Assembly: GCF_028830055.1 (NCBI RefSeq)
Contig: NZ_CP101655.1
Location: forward strand, 3,978,553 to 4,042,552
DNA: 64,000 nt
Direction: 5' to 3'
DNA from: Pseudomonas serboccidentalis
Lineage (GTDB): Bacteria > Pseudomonadota > Gammaproteobacteria > Pseudomonadales > Pseudomonadaceae
The notes beneath the pieces are model-generated. The model was not told the DNA's origin. It saw only the letters and a program-made list of their open reading frames with translations, and ran no database searches. Below are positions 8,977 to 17,075 of the stretch, piece by piece. The position numbers and the translations under genes are program-made. The first letter of the stretch is position 1; every line of letters begins with the position of its first letter.

Positions 8977-9276
8977 ATGAGTCAAACCGGTCGGGACTAC
9001 AGCGAAAAGCGCGATTTCATCCGCATGCGGGTCGATGCCGATGTCGTGTTGATTCATGAGGGTGATGAGGTTGCAGCGGTGTGCATCGACCTCTCCAGCA
9101 GCGGCATGCAGGTCGAGGCACCCCGGCAGTTCGCGGTCGGCGACCGTTTGAGCGTGCGTATCGATTCCGATCATGCGGCCCTCAGCGGCCTGGAAGCCGA
9201 GACCGAAGTGGTCTGGGTCAAGGCGCAGGATGGCAACAACCAGAAGCTCGGTTTGAGCATTCTGAAGATGAAATAG
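8977..9276 (+). CDS. stand-alone PilZ-domain protein
   Basis: A 99-residue single-domain PilZ protein. It has the two cyclic-di-GMP-binding motifs: an arginine cluster (KRDFIRMR, residues 11-18) and DLSSSGMQ around residue 40, corresponding to (D/N)xSxxG. Such proteins bind c-di-GMP and act on motility or polysaccharide partners. The start is supported by GGAAGGAC ahead of the ATG. It stands alone between the divergent rssB and the convergent mlaA, and ends at a bidirectional terminator. The partner protein is unknown. Confidence 0.88.
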   Translation: MSQTGRDYSEKRDFIRMRVDADVVLIHEGDEVAAVCIDLSSSGMQVEAPRQFAVGDRLSVRIDSDHAALSGLEAETEVVWVKAQDGNNQKLGLSILKMK

Positions 9277-9288
9277 CTGCACACAAAA

Positions 9289-9318
9289 AAGGCGACCCTG
9301 AGGTCGCCTTTCTGTTTT
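9289..9318. terminator. bidirectional terminator between pilZ gene and mlaA
   Basis: The stem AAGGCGACC/GGTCGCCTT with a four-base loop has an A-tract on the left and T residues on the right. It can therefore terminate both convergent genes. Confidence 0.88.
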
Positions 9319-9329
9319 AACGGTCGCGA

Positions 9330-10019
9330 TTAAAAATCGTCTTCGACCTGGCCATCCTTCACTTTGAACTCGCGGTTCTGCAAGTAAGCGTTGCGGATGA
9401 AGGTGTACTTGTCGCCACTGATCAGCTTCTCGCTCGACAGCAGGCTGGCGCGGGTATCGACGATGTTCAGCCCGAACACCGAGTTACGCACCGGCACGTC
9501 GTTCATGTAGCGGTACGGGCCGGTGTAGCTGTCGACGTACTTGGAAGGCGCGTCACGCAGGGTGCTTGGGCCCAGCAGCGGCAACATCACGTACGGACCG
9601 CTGCCGACGCCCCAGTAACCGAGGGTCTGGCCGAAGTCTTCGTCGCTGCGATGCAGGCCCATTTTGGTGCCGACGTCGAAGAAGCCCAGCAGGCCGAAAG
9701 TGGTGTTGAAGATGATCCGTGCGGTATCGACACCGGCCGCTGCAGGTTTGGCCTGCAGAATGTTGTTCGCCAGGTTGGTCACGTCACCGACGTTGCGGAA
9801 CATGTTGTGAATGCCGTCTTCGAGGAACTGCGGCGTCACGTATTCATAGCCCTGGGCCAGTGGCTTGAGCGCGTAGGTGTCGACGAAGTCGTTGAACTGG
9901 AAGATCGGGCGGTTGACGCTTTCCCAAGGGTCTTCTTCCGTCGCGGCGTTGGCAGCGAACGGAACCAGCAAGACGCTGGCACATACACAAAGCTGAGCGA
10001 GAGGGTTGCTCCAGCGCAT
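9330..10019 (-). CDS. mlaA: MlaA/VacJ family outer-membrane lipid asymmetry protein
   Basis: A 229-residue MlaA-family protein that removes mislocalised phospholipid from the outer leaflet of the outer membrane and passes it to the Mla pathway. Family motifs include DPWESVNRPIFQFND near the mature N-terminus, NVGDVTNLANNIL and DFGQTLGYWGVGSGPY. The signal peptide ends in an apparent signal-peptidase-I site (ANA, about residue 25). I see no lipobox cysteine at the cleavage point: the only early cysteines are at residues 11 and 13, inside the hydrophobic stretch. E. coli MlaA is a lipoprotein, so anchoring here may differ or the start may be misjudged. Confidence 0.9.
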   Translation of the reverse strand: MRWSNPLAQLCVCASVLLVPFAANAATEEDPWESVNRPIFQFNDFVDTYALKPLAQGYEYVTPQFLEDGIHNMFRNVGDVTNLANNILQAKPAAAGVDTARIIFNTTFGLLGFFDVGTKMGLHRSDEDFGQTLGYWGVGSGPYVMLPLLGPSTLRDAPSKYVDSYTGPYRYMNDVPVRNSVFGLNIVDTRASLLSSEKLISGDKYTFIRNAYLQNREFKVKDGQVEDDF

Positions 10020-10158
10020 AGAAAAGCTCCTTGGATTTTACTGGCGCGGGCACCGTCGGCCCAGGCGTTAAGACCGCTAGTATAAGCGCAAAAGCCATTT
10101 TGGGCAGTCTACCCGTGAAGAGTCGTGTAGGAGAATTCCTGAAAGCCCCTTCACACGT

Positions 10159-10192
10159 TTGTCATCCAACTGTCACCGGTGTCCCCTAGCCT
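10159..10192 (+). promoter_or_regulatory. Pho-box-like PhoB site with downstream -10
   Basis: Two direct 7-mers, TTGTCAT (10159-10165) and CTGTCAC (10170-10176), lie 11 bases apart. Each differs from the Pho-box unit CTGTCAT at one position. A weak -10 (TAGCCT, 10187-10192) follows after 10 bases, the geometry expected when PhoB replaces the -35 contact. It sits 26 bases ahead of the HAD-like gene start. Confidence 0.65.
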
Positions 10193-10217
10193 CATGACTA
10201 TTTCAGGGACGTTTTCC

Positions 10218-10838
10218 ATGTCACACGCTGAAGCCTTGCCTGTCGCCGCACCCGGTCTGACCGCCGTGCTGTTCGGACTCAGTGGTTGTCTGGTGGATTT
10301 CGGTGCCCGTACCCATCAACACGCCAGCGTGCTGCCCGAGCACGCAGACGTCACCCCCGGTGCCCTCGACAGCCTGCTCAGTTTGCAGCGCCAGCAGATT
10401 CCCTGTGCCTGGCTCGACGAGTTGCCCCCTGCCCTCGCGCAACCGCTGTCGGCCTCGCTGCCGGCGTGGATCAAACCGACGCAACATTCAGCAACAATCA
10501 ATCCCTGGCCGGCGCCGAACGCCTGCTGGCAAGCGCTGATGGGCTTGAACGTCAGTCGTCTGGACGGCTGCGTACTGGTCAGCGGCGAGCCACGCTTGCT
10601 GCAATCGGGCCTCAACGCCGGGCTGTGGACCATTGGCCTGGCGTCCTGCGGTTCGCTGTGCGGCCTGTCGCCGAGCGAGTGGCAAGCCCTGAGCCAGAAG
10701 GAACGCGAACAGCGGCGTGGCAAGGCGACCATGCAGTTGTTCGGGCTGGGCGTGCATTCGGTGATCGATCATCTGGGTGAGCTCGACACCTGCCTGGCCG
10801 ACATCAACCTGCGTCGCTTCAAAGGCGAAAAGCCCTGA
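10218..10838 (+). CDS. HAD-superfamily (phosphonatase-like) protein
   Basis: A 206-residue protein related to HAD hydrolases of the phosphonoacetaldehyde hydrolase type and apparently corresponding to PA2803 of PAO1. The opening TAVLFGLSGCLVDFGA sits where active HAD enzymes have DxDGT/V. Here the nucleophile aspartate is replaced by G (FGLSG), so classical phosphatase activity is doubtful. I chose the ATG at 10218, with AGGGAC upstream; ATGs at 10194 and 10179 are less well placed. A Pho-box-like element lies just upstream, which suggests induction by phosphate starvation. The substrate, or a non-catalytic role, is unknown. Confidence 0.7.
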   Translation: MSHAEALPVAAPGLTAVLFGLSGCLVDFGARTHQHASVLPEHADVTPGALDSLLSLQRQQIPCAWLDELPPALAQPLSASLPAWIKPTQHSATINPWPAPNACWQALMGLNVSRLDGCVLVSGEPRLLQSGLNAGLWTIGLASCGSLCGLSPSEWQALSQKEREQRRGKATMQLFGLGVHSVIDHLGELDTCLADINLRRFKGEKP

Positions 10839-10947
10839 CCGGGATCATGCAGGTTGGAGCAGAGTGGATTAATCTAAAGGTCAGCCATAGACCTTTGGCG
10901 CGCGGCTGCGGTCAATGCCAGTGCCTCTTGATAAAAGGAACCCCACC

Positions 10948-11211
10948 ATGCCCGCCCAAGAACTGCAAAAACAACTCGACACCCTGCGCGAGCAATTGGA
11001 GCAGAATCCGCCGCTGTCCGAAGCCGAGCGTGAAGATCTGCATGCGCTGATGGCGCAGATCGAATCGGAAATCAAACTGGAAAGCGCCACGCAGGACACC
11101 AGCATCGCCGATGGCGTGAACCTGGCGGTGGAACGCTTTGAAGTGGAACACCCAACTATTGCCGGCACCCTGCGCAATATCGTCAATGCGCTGGGCAGCA
11201 TGGGTATCTGA
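10948..11211 (+). CDS. DUF4404 family small protein
   Basis: An 87-residue, mostly helical, acidic protein (QKQLDTLREQLEQNPPLS, VEHPTIAGTLRNIVNALGSMGI) that matches the DUF4404 family, conserved beside queF in pseudomonads. The ATG at 10948 has AAAAGGA 8 bases upstream and is preferred over one at 10915. The C-terminal PTIAGTLRNIV segment is the most family-like part. No catalytic residues are evident and the function is unknown. A strong terminator follows. Confidence 0.78.
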   Translation: MPAQELQKQLDTLREQLEQNPPLSEAEREDLHALMAQIESEIKLESATQDTSIADGVNLAVERFEVEHPTIAGTLRNIVNALGSMGI

Positions 11212-11222
11212 TTTCCCAAACA

Positions 11223-11256
11223 CAAAAAGCCCTGTCAACGATGACAGGGCTTTTTC
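11223..11256 (+). terminator. terminator after DUF4404 gene
   Basis: The stem AAAAAGCCCTGTC/GACAGGGCTTTTT with a six-base loop and flanking A and T tracts lies 12 bases after the stop codon. Confidence 0.92.
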
Positions 11257-11268
11257 ATTTCGGGACTG

Positions 11269-11347
11269 AAAAGATCGCAGCCTTCGGCAGCTCCTACACG
11301 GGATCGACGTACGACCTGTAGGAGCTGCCGCAGGCTGCGATCTTTTG
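11269..11347. repeat. inverted repeat, GATCGCAGCC/GGAGCTGCCG family
   Basis: The arms AAAGATCGCAGCCTTCGGCA (from 11270) and its near reverse complement (ending at 11346) enclose a short variable spacer. The right arm ends 4 bases before the queF stop. Full or partial copies occur at 23891, 49864, 52267, 55696 and 59833. Confidence 0.88.
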
Positions 11348-11350
11348 ATC

Positions 11351-12181
11351 TTACTGACGGACCAGACGGTGGTTCGGCAGTTGTACAGATTCAGTGCTGC
11401 GATACGGGTTGATGTCCAGTCCGCCGCGACGCACATACCGCGCAAATACCGTGAGTTTCTCCGGCTTCAGCAGACGCTGCAGGTCGAGGAAAATCCGCTC
11501 CACGCACTGTTCGTGAAAGTCCGAGTGCTGGCGGAAGCTGACGATGTACTCCAGCAGGCTGGCGTGATCCAGTGCCGCGCCGCGATATTCCACCACCACG
11601 CTACCCCAATCCGGCTGACTGGTCACCGGACAGTTGGATTTGAGCAGATGGCTGTGCACGCTCTCTTCGACAATGCGCGAATCATCGCAACGCAGCAGTT
11701 CGGGACGCGGATGCTCATAGTTGCTGACGCTGATGTCCAGATCGTCGATGCACACGCCCGGCAGAGCCACGACGCCTTCGCCTTCGACATCCTTCAAGCT
11801 GCGCACCCGCACGCCCACTGGCTTGCCGGCAGCAGCCGACAGGTCCTTGACCAGCGTCGCTTCCAGGCTGGCGATGTCGGCAAACGGCGTCTGGTTCAGC
11901 GAGTTCAGGTACAGCTTGAACGACTTGGACTCGATGATGTTCGGCGAATCGGCGGGAATACTGAATTCACCAATCGCCACCACCGGTTTGCCCGACGGCA
12001 GCAGCCACGACAATTCGAAGCAGTTCCAGAAATCCACACCTTTATACGGCAGGGTGTCGGCGGTCAGGCCCAGTTCGGCCCACTTCGCAGTGCGCGGGAT
12101 CGGGAACAACAGGGACGGTGTGTACGTGGCGATGTATTCGCTGGACTTGCCCAGCGGCGAATGTTCGGCTGCGGGATGCAT
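11351..12181 (-). CDS. queF: NADPH-dependent 7-cyano-7-deazaguanine reductase
   Basis: A 276-residue QueF of the long bimodular (E. coli-like) type. It reduces preQ0 to preQ1 in queuosine tRNA modification. The QueF signature [11 protein letters not shown] is at residues 84-94 and the catalytic cysteine is C184 in [12 protein letters not shown]. No preQ1 riboswitch was seen in the 60-base leader. The gene is convergent with the DUF4404 gene and is followed at once by an inverted repeat. Confidence 0.96.
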   Translation of the reverse strand: MHPAAEHSPLGKSSEYIATYTPSLLFPIPRTAKWAELGLTADTLPYKGVDFWNCFELSWLLPSGKPVVAIGEFSIPADSPNIIESKSFKLYLNSLNQTPFADIASLEATLVKDLSAAAGKPVGVRVRSLKDVEGEGVVALPGVCIDDLDISVSNYEHPRPELLRCDDSRIVEESVHSHLLKSNCPVTSQPDWGSVVVEYRGAALDHASLLEYIVSFRQHSDFHEQCVERIFLDLQRLLKPEKLTVFARYVRRGGLDINPYRSTESVQLPNHRLVRQ

Positions 12182-12242
12182 GGCGGAAACCTGACTGAAG
12201 AATCAGCGGATTCTATCAGCCTTTGCTCCCGCCTTTGAGTGC

Positions 12243-12782
12243 TTACTGACTGACAGTCAGTTTGCCGACCATGCCGGCCTGGTAATGCCCGGGAATATTG
12301 CAGGCGAACTCCAGGCTGGTGGCCTTGCTGAATGTCCAGGTCAGTTCGGCGGTTTTGCCCGGCTCGACCAGCACGCTGTTCGGGTCATCGTGCTTCATGT
12401 CGTGCCCCATGGCCGCGTGATCCATGCCCGCCATGTCGTGGGACATTTCTTTCATGCCGGTAGGCGTGAGCATGCCGCTTTGCTGCATCTGCAACATTTC
12501 CTGCTGGTGCCTGGCATGCATTGCCGCGTCACCGAGGTTGAATTCATGCAGCAACTGGCCTTTATTCACCAACACAAAGCGAACGGTCTCACCGGCCTTG
12601 ACCTGAATCGCCTTGGGGTCGAACGACATGTCGTTCAGCACCACTTCGATGCTGCGGGTGGCCTTGGCGGCCGGTGCCGGTTGGCCGAAGTCGTAGGTGT
12701 ACGCGGGTGCGGCCCAGACAGGTGAACTCAGCGCCAGCAAACAGGCGACGACGGTCAGAGGGGTGCGCAAAAACATAGTCAT
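12243..12782 (-). CDS. periplasmic cupredoxin with Met/His-rich insert
   Basis: A 179-residue exported protein (signal peptide to about residue 25, PVWA-APAY). The plastocyanin/azurin-like fold shows the type-1 copper ligands H79 (LLHEFN), C161, H166 and M171 (FACNIPGHYQAGM). Between the first and second ligand groups lies an insert rich in Met and His (residues about 88-130), of the kind that binds extra copper. It probably buffers or carries copper in the periplasm. It is divergent from copRS, with a palindromic CopR-like site between them, and corresponds to PA2807 as I recall it. Confidence 0.87.
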   Translation of the reverse strand: MTMFLRTPLTVVACLLALSSPVWAAPAYTYDFGQPAPAAKATRSIEVVLNDMSFDPKAIQVKAGETVRFVLVNKGQLLHEFNLGDAAMHARHQQEMLQMQQSGMLTPTGMKEMSHDMAGMDHAAMGHDMKHDDPNSVLVEPGKTAELTWTFSKATSLEFACNIPGHYQAGMVGKLTVSQ

Positions 12783-12854
12783 ACTCCAACAAGATAAGGT
12801 TCAGCCTGTGGGAAACTCTAGCCCGTCTGCGCTGGCAGCTACCTGACAGGCAGA

Positions 12855-12868
12855 TTACAACTTTGTCA
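12855..12868. promoter_or_regulatory. CopR/CusR-type operator between cupredoxin gene and copRS
   Basis: The sequence TTACAA-CT-TTGTCA is a nearly perfect palindrome with the same half-site spacing as the E. coli CusR box (TGACAA-N2-TTGTCA). It lies 73 bases before the cupredoxin start and 73 bases before copR, so one site could control both directions. Confidence 0.7.
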
Positions 12869-12940
12869 GGTTGGCGCTTGTCGCCAGCGCTCACGGTATA
12901 AAGCTTTCGTTTCCCAAACCTGAATCAACCCGAGCCGCCC

Positions 12941-13621
12941 ATGAAACTGCTGATCGTCGAAGACCAACCGAAAACCGGCCACTACCTGCGCCAGGGCCTG
13001 ACCGAGGCCGGGTTCAACACGGAACTGGTGGCCGACGGTAACAGCGGTCAGCAACTGGCCTTGAGCGGTGATTATGCGCTGCTGATCCTCGACGTAATGC
13101 TGCCCGGACGCAGTGGCTGGCAGATCCTGCAAGCGGTGCGCAGCGCCGGCCTCGACACGCCGGTACTGTTTCTGACCGCCAAGGACGCCGTGGAGGACCG
13201 GGTGCACGGCCTCGAACTCGGCGCCGACGACTATCTGGTCAAACCGTTCGCCTTCTCCGAACTGCTGGCCCGGGTGCGCAGCCTGTTGCGGCGAGGCAGC
13301 GCGACGCCGCAGGAAACCAGCCTGCAACTGGCTGACCTGCGCCTGGACCTGATTCGCCGCCGGGTCGAACGCAGCGGCCAGCGCATCGACCTGACCGCCA
13401 AGGAGTTCGCCCTGCTGGAAATGCTCCTGCGCCGTCAGGGTGAAGTGCTGCCGAAATCGCTGATTGCCTCGCAGGTCTGGGACATGAACTTCGACAGCGA
13501 CACCAACGTGATCGAGGTGGCGATCCGCCGTTTGCGCCTGAAGATCGACGATGATTTCCCCAACAAACTGATCCACACCGTGCGCGGCATGGGTTACGTG
13601 CTTGAAGAGCGTCCGGCGTGA
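12941..13621 (+). CDS. copR: copper-responsive OmpR-family response regulator
   Basis: A 226-residue response regulator with an N-terminal receiver domain (phospho-acceptor D51 in [11 protein letters not shown]101 region in YLVKPF) and a C-terminal winged-helix domain ending [14 protein letters not shown]...[12 protein letters not shown]. It is closest to the CopR/CusR/PcoR group, which activates periplasmic copper tolerance genes. Its stop overlaps the start of copS by four bases (ATGA-type overlap). The divergent cupredoxin and the palindrome at 12855 support a copper role. Confidence 0.92.
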   Translation: MKLLIVEDQPKTGHYLRQGLTEAGFNTELVADGNSGQQLALSGDYALLILDVMLPGRSGWQILQAVRSAGLDTPVLFLTAKDAVEDRVHGLELGADDYLVKPFAFSELLARVRSLLRRGSATPQETSLQLADLRLDLIRRRVERSGQRIDLTAKEFALLEMLLRRQGEVLPKSLIASQVWDMNFDSDTNVIEVAIRRLRLKIDDDFPNKLIHTVRGMGYVLEERPA

Positions 13622-14970
13622 TGCGTCGTCTGTCCCTGAGCTCTCGCCTGGCCTTGCTGTTCGCCGCTTGCACCGCCGTGGTCTCGCTGTTTGCCGGGGT
13701 GCTGTTCAGCCGCGCCAGCGAAGCGCACTTCGTCGAGCTCGACCAGCAACTGCTGGACGGCAAGCTGATCGGCCTGCGCCGGGCCTTGCAGGATGTTCAA
13801 CCCGGTCAACGTGAGGCGCGGCTGGCCGATGAATTGAGCCGCCAGGCTGATCTGGCGCTGCGCATTACGGGCAGTGACGGCCAACGCTGGTACGACAGTT
13901 CGACGCAGATCCCCACGGATTTGCCGAAACAATCCGGCCTGGTGACCGTGAGCCAGGCAGGCACTGATTATCGGGTGCTCAACGCCCCGCTCTACCCGGA
14001 CAAAACCGACTCGCCGCAATTGACGCTGTTGCTGGACATCACCCACCACCAACACTTCCTGCAACGCATGCAGCATCTGATCTGGCTGACCGTCGGGCTG
14101 TCGGCGCTGGCCACTGCGCTGCTCGGCGCCTGGGCCGCGCGCAGCGGTTTGCGTCCGCTGCGGCGCATGAGTGCGATCGCCCGTGGGATTTCCGCACAAT
14201 CACTCAATGCCCGACTGCCGGAAGCGCAAATGCCGCCAGAACTTGCGGAAATGGCCCACAGCTTCAACGCCATGCTCGGACGCCTCGACGACTCGTTTCA
14301 ACGGCTGTCGGCGTTCTCGGCCGACATCGCCCATGAACTGCGCACACCGCTGTCGAACCTGCTGACTCACACTCAGGTCACCCTCACCCGCCCGCGTCCG
14401 ATCGAAGACTATCGCGAAGCCCTGCACAGCAACCTCGAAGAGCTGCAATGGATGGCACAACTGGTCAACGACATGCTGTACCTGGCCAAGGCTGACCATG
14501 GCTTGCTGATGCCCAAGCGTGAGGCGCTGGAACTGGCGGATGAGAGCGATGTGTTGCTGGAGTTTTTCGCGCCATTGGCCGAGGACGCCGGAGTGACGCT
14601 GAGTCGCGAAGGCCACGCGCGCATCGAGGGCGATCGCAGCATGCTGCGTCGGGCCTTGTCGAATCTGCTGGATAACGCGCTGCGCTTTACCCCGGCGGCT
14701 GGCAGCGTGCGCCTGTCCATCGTCGATCAGCCGCACGCCGTGCAGGTGTCGGTCGAGAACAGTGGTGACGGAATTTCAGCCGACCTGTTGCCGCGGCTGT
14801 TTGACCGGTTTTATCGGGCGGATCCGGCGCGGCAGGAAGGCAGTAGTGAACATGCGGGGCTGGGGTTGGCGATTACGCAATCGATCGTCCGGGCGCATGG
14901 TGGGCAGATTCGTTGCGAATCGGCTGCGGGGTGGACGCGGTTTGTGATTGAGTTGCCCAAGGGGGAATGA
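13618..14970 (+). CDS. copS: heavy-metal sensor histidine kinase
   Basis: A 450-residue inner-membrane sensor kinase. Two membrane segments (about residues 11-30 and 155-175) bracket a periplasmic sensor. A HAMP linker follows, then the H box [15 protein letters not shown] with H239, and an ATPase domain with [15 protein letters not shown] and [11 protein letters not shown]. This is the CopS/CusS type that phosphorylates CopR when periplasmic copper rises. It is translationally coupled to copR. An inverted repeat rather than an obvious terminator lies just downstream. Confidence 0.92.
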   Translation: MMRRLSLSSRLALLFAACTAVVSLFAGVLFSRASEAHFVELDQQLLDGKLIGLRRALQDVQPGQREARLADELSRQADLALRITGSDGQRWYDSSTQIPTDLPKQSGLVTVSQAGTDYRVLNAPLYPDKTDSPQLTLLLDITHHQHFLQRMQHLIWLTVGLSALATALLGAWAARSGLRPLRRMSAIARGISAQSLNARLPEAQMPPELAEMAHSFNAMLGRLDDSFQRLSAFSADIAHELRTPLSNLLTHTQVTLTRPRPIEDYREALHSNLEELQWMAQLVNDMLYLAKADHGLLMPKREALELADESDVLLEFFAPLAEDAGVTLSREGHARIEGDRSMLRRALSNLLDNALRFTPAAGSVRLSIVDQPHAVQVSVENSGDGISADLLPRLFDRFYRADPARQEGSSEHAGLGLAITQSIVRAHGGQIRCESAAGWTRFVIELPKGE

Positions 14971-14987
14971 GACCGTTCATTGCGGGC

Positions 14988-15058
14988 CCATCGCGAGCGG
15001 GCTCACTCCTACAGGGAAATGCATTCCAACTGTAGGAGTGAGCCTGCTCGCGATGGCG
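14988..15058. repeat. inverted repeat, TCGCGAGC..GCTC..CCTACAG family
   Basis: The arm CATCGCGAGCGGGCTCACTC and its reverse complement ending at CGCGATGG flank an 18-base centre. Related copies are at 32600, 55257 and 62336. It sits between the convergent copS and lolE. Confidence 0.87.
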
Positions 15059-15068
15059 GTAATAGAGC

Positions 15069-16313
15069 TTACGAATATCTCAAGGCGTGAGCCGGTTCGA
15101 TTTTCGCCGCCCGCAAGGCCGGATACACCGTCGCCAGGAAGCTCAGAATAAAGCCCGCCGAGCAGATCAACAGCACATCCCCGCCCTGCAATTCCGAGGG
15201 CAGGTTGCTGACGAAATACACGTCGGAACTGAAGATGTGCTGCCCGGTAACGCGCTCGACCCAGCCGACCATCTCACTGACGTTCAGCGCGGCAATCACG
15301 CCCAACACACCGCCAATAATGGTGCCGACAATGCCGATCACCGTGCCCTGCACCATGAAGATCGCCATGATCTGCCGTGGCGTGGCGCCGATGGTGCGCA
15401 GGATCGCGATGTCCGCGCCCTTGTCGTTCACGACCATGATCAGCGTGGCGATGATGTTGAACGCCGCCACCGCAACGATCATCAGCAACAGCAGGCCGAT
15501 CATGGTTTTTTCCATTTTCATCGCGCTGAACAGGCTGCCCTGGGTGTGGGTCCAGTCGTCAGCCTTGAAGTCGGCGCCCAGGCCTGCGGCGATGTCCGAG
15601 GAGACTTTCGGCGCGGCGTACAGGTCCTTGACCGCCAGGCGCACGCTTTGCACCTGATTCGGCTGCCAGTGCTGCATGGTCGCCGCATCGGCCACGTGGA
15701 TCAGGCCCATGGAACCGTCCAGCTCGGCACCGACCTTGAACACACCGACCACGTTCAGGCGCTGCATGCGCGGGGTGATGCCACCCGGTGCGGTGCTGAC
15801 TTCCGGCACGATCAGGGTGATCTTGTCACCGACGTTGAGGCGGAAGCGGCGCGCGGTGATTTCACCGATCACCACGCCGAATTCACCCGGTTTCAGGTCA
15901 TCGAGACGACCCTGCACGATGTGCTGGGCGACGATCGACACCTTGCCTTCCTGAGCCGGGTCGACGCCACTGATCTGAATCGGCTGCATCAAGCCCTTGT
16001 AGGACAGCATGCCTTCCATCTCGGTGAACGGCACGGCGGCAGTCACTTCAGGATTTTTCAGCGCGGCGGCGGCTACCGGCTGCCAGTCATCAATCGGCTT
16101 TACGCCGACGATGGTCGCGTGCGGCACCATGCCGAGGATGCGCGAGCTCATCTCGCGCTGGAAGCCGTTCATCACCGACAGCACCACGATCATCGCCAGC
16201 ACGCCGAGGGCGAGCCCGATCATTGAGGTCATCGAAATGAACGAAACAAAGCGATTGCGGCGCTTGGCGCGGGTATAGCGCGTGCCGATAAAGATCGATA
16301 ACGGTCTGAACAT
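15069..16313 (-). CDS. lolE: lipoprotein-releasing ABC permease LolE
   Basis: A 414-residue LolC/E-type permease with an N-terminal membrane helix (about residues 24-46), a large periplasmic MacB-like domain and three C-terminal helices. With LolC and LolD it extracts outer-membrane lipoproteins from the inner membrane and hands them to LolA. The start at 16313 (MFRPLSIFIGTRYT) is favoured because it aligns with the start of the paralogue LolC; a GTG at 16325 is possible. It is the last gene of the operon and is separated from lolD by a terminator-like hairpin. Confidence 0.92.
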   Translation of the reverse strand: MFRPLSIFIGTRYTRAKRRNRFVSFISMTSMIGLALGVLAMIVVLSVMNGFQREMSSRILGMVPHATIVGVKPIDDWQPVAAAALKNPEVTAAVPFTEMEGMLSYKGLMQPIQISGVDPAQEGKVSIVAQHIVQGRLDDLKPGEFGVVIGEITARRFRLNVGDKITLIVPEVSTAPGGITPRMQRLNVVGVFKVGAELDGSMGLIHVADAATMQHWQPNQVQSVRLAVKDLYAAPKVSSDIAAGLGADFKADDWTHTQGSLFSAMKMEKTMIGLLLLMIVAVAAFNIIATLIMVVNDKGADIAILRTIGATPRQIMAIFMVQGTVIGIVGTIIGGVLGVIAALNVSEMVGWVERVTGQHIFSSDVYFVSNLPSELQGGDVLLICSAGFILSFLATVYPALRAAKIEPAHALRYS

Positions 16314-16330
16314 TCGCTGGGGCACCGTAT

Positions 16331-16366
16331 AAAAATAAAAGACCCGATGCCTTTACAGGCACCGGG
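16331..16366 (-). terminator. terminator-like hairpin between lolD and lolE
   Basis: On the minus strand the stem CCCGGTGCC/GGCATCGGG (one G-U pair, six-base loop) is followed by TCTTTTATTTTTA. It begins 10 bases after the lolD stop and ends 18 bases before the lolE start. Confidence 0.75.
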
Positions 16367-16376
16367 TTTCGGTCGG

Positions 16377-17075
16377 TCAGATGGCGGTCAGGCAACCTTC
16401 CTGCAATTGCAGGACGCGGTCCATCTGGCGGGCCAGGTTCATGTCGTGAGTCACCACCAGGAACGCCGTGCGCATCGAGGTGCTGAGTTCCAGCATCAAA
16501 TCCTGAATGCCTTCGGCGGTGTGGGAGTCAAGGTTGCCGGTGGGCTCGTCGAGCATCACCAGGCCTGGATTGTTCACCAGCGCCCGGGCGATCGCCACAC
16601 GCTGGCGTTCGCCACCGGACAGTTCCGCCGGTTTGTGCTCCAGACGATGGCCCAGCCCCACGCGCTCCAGTAACGCCGTCGCGCGCTGACGCGCTTCTGG
16701 GATCGCGGTCTTGCCGATCAGCAGTGGCATGCAGACGTTTTCCAGCGCGGTGAACTCCGGCAGCAAATGGTGGAACTGGTACACGAACCCGAGGGCACGG
16801 TTACGCAGCAGGCCACGCTTCTTCTCGCTCAGGGCCGACAGTTCTTCACCGTCGAGCCAGACGCTGCCTTCGGTTGGCGTGTCGAGGCCGCCCAACAGGT
16901 TGAGCAAGGTACTTTTGCCCGAACCGGACTTGCCGACGATCGCCACACGCTCGCCTGGGTGCAACTCCAGTTGCAGACCGGCCAACACTTGCACCGACTC
17001 CGGGCCTTCCTCGTAGGATTTGCCCAGGTTGCGGCAGCTCAAGATTGCTTTATCACTCATGCCCGACTCACTCAT
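16377..17075 (-). CDS. lolD: lipoprotein-releasing ABC ATPase LolD
   Basis: A 232-residue ABC ATPase: Walker [13 protein letters not shown], signature [15 protein letters not shown], Walker [13 protein letters not shown] and H-loop VVTHD. It energises lipoprotein release by LolC/LolE at the cytoplasmic face. The ATG at 17075 overlaps the lolC stop and has GGAGG 9 bases upstream. The ATG at 17060 (MSDKAIL) gives the common family length of about 227 residues and cannot be excluded. Confidence 0.94.
   Translation of the reverse strand: MSESGMSDKAILSCRNLGKSYEEGPESVQVLAGLQLELHPGERVAIVGKSGSGKSTLLNLLGGLDTPTEGSVWLDGEELSALSEKKRGLLRNRALGFVYQFHHLLPEFTALENVCMPLLIGKTAIPEARQRATALLERVGLGHRLEHKPAELSGGERQRVAIARALVNNPGLVMLDEPTGNLDSHTAEGIQDLMLELSTSMRTAFLVVTHDMNLARQMDRVLQLQEGCLTAI

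Noticed and set aside
12182..12242. preQ1 riboswitch ahead of queF
   Set aside because: The leader is short and lacks the stem-loop and A-rich tail of known preQ1 classes.
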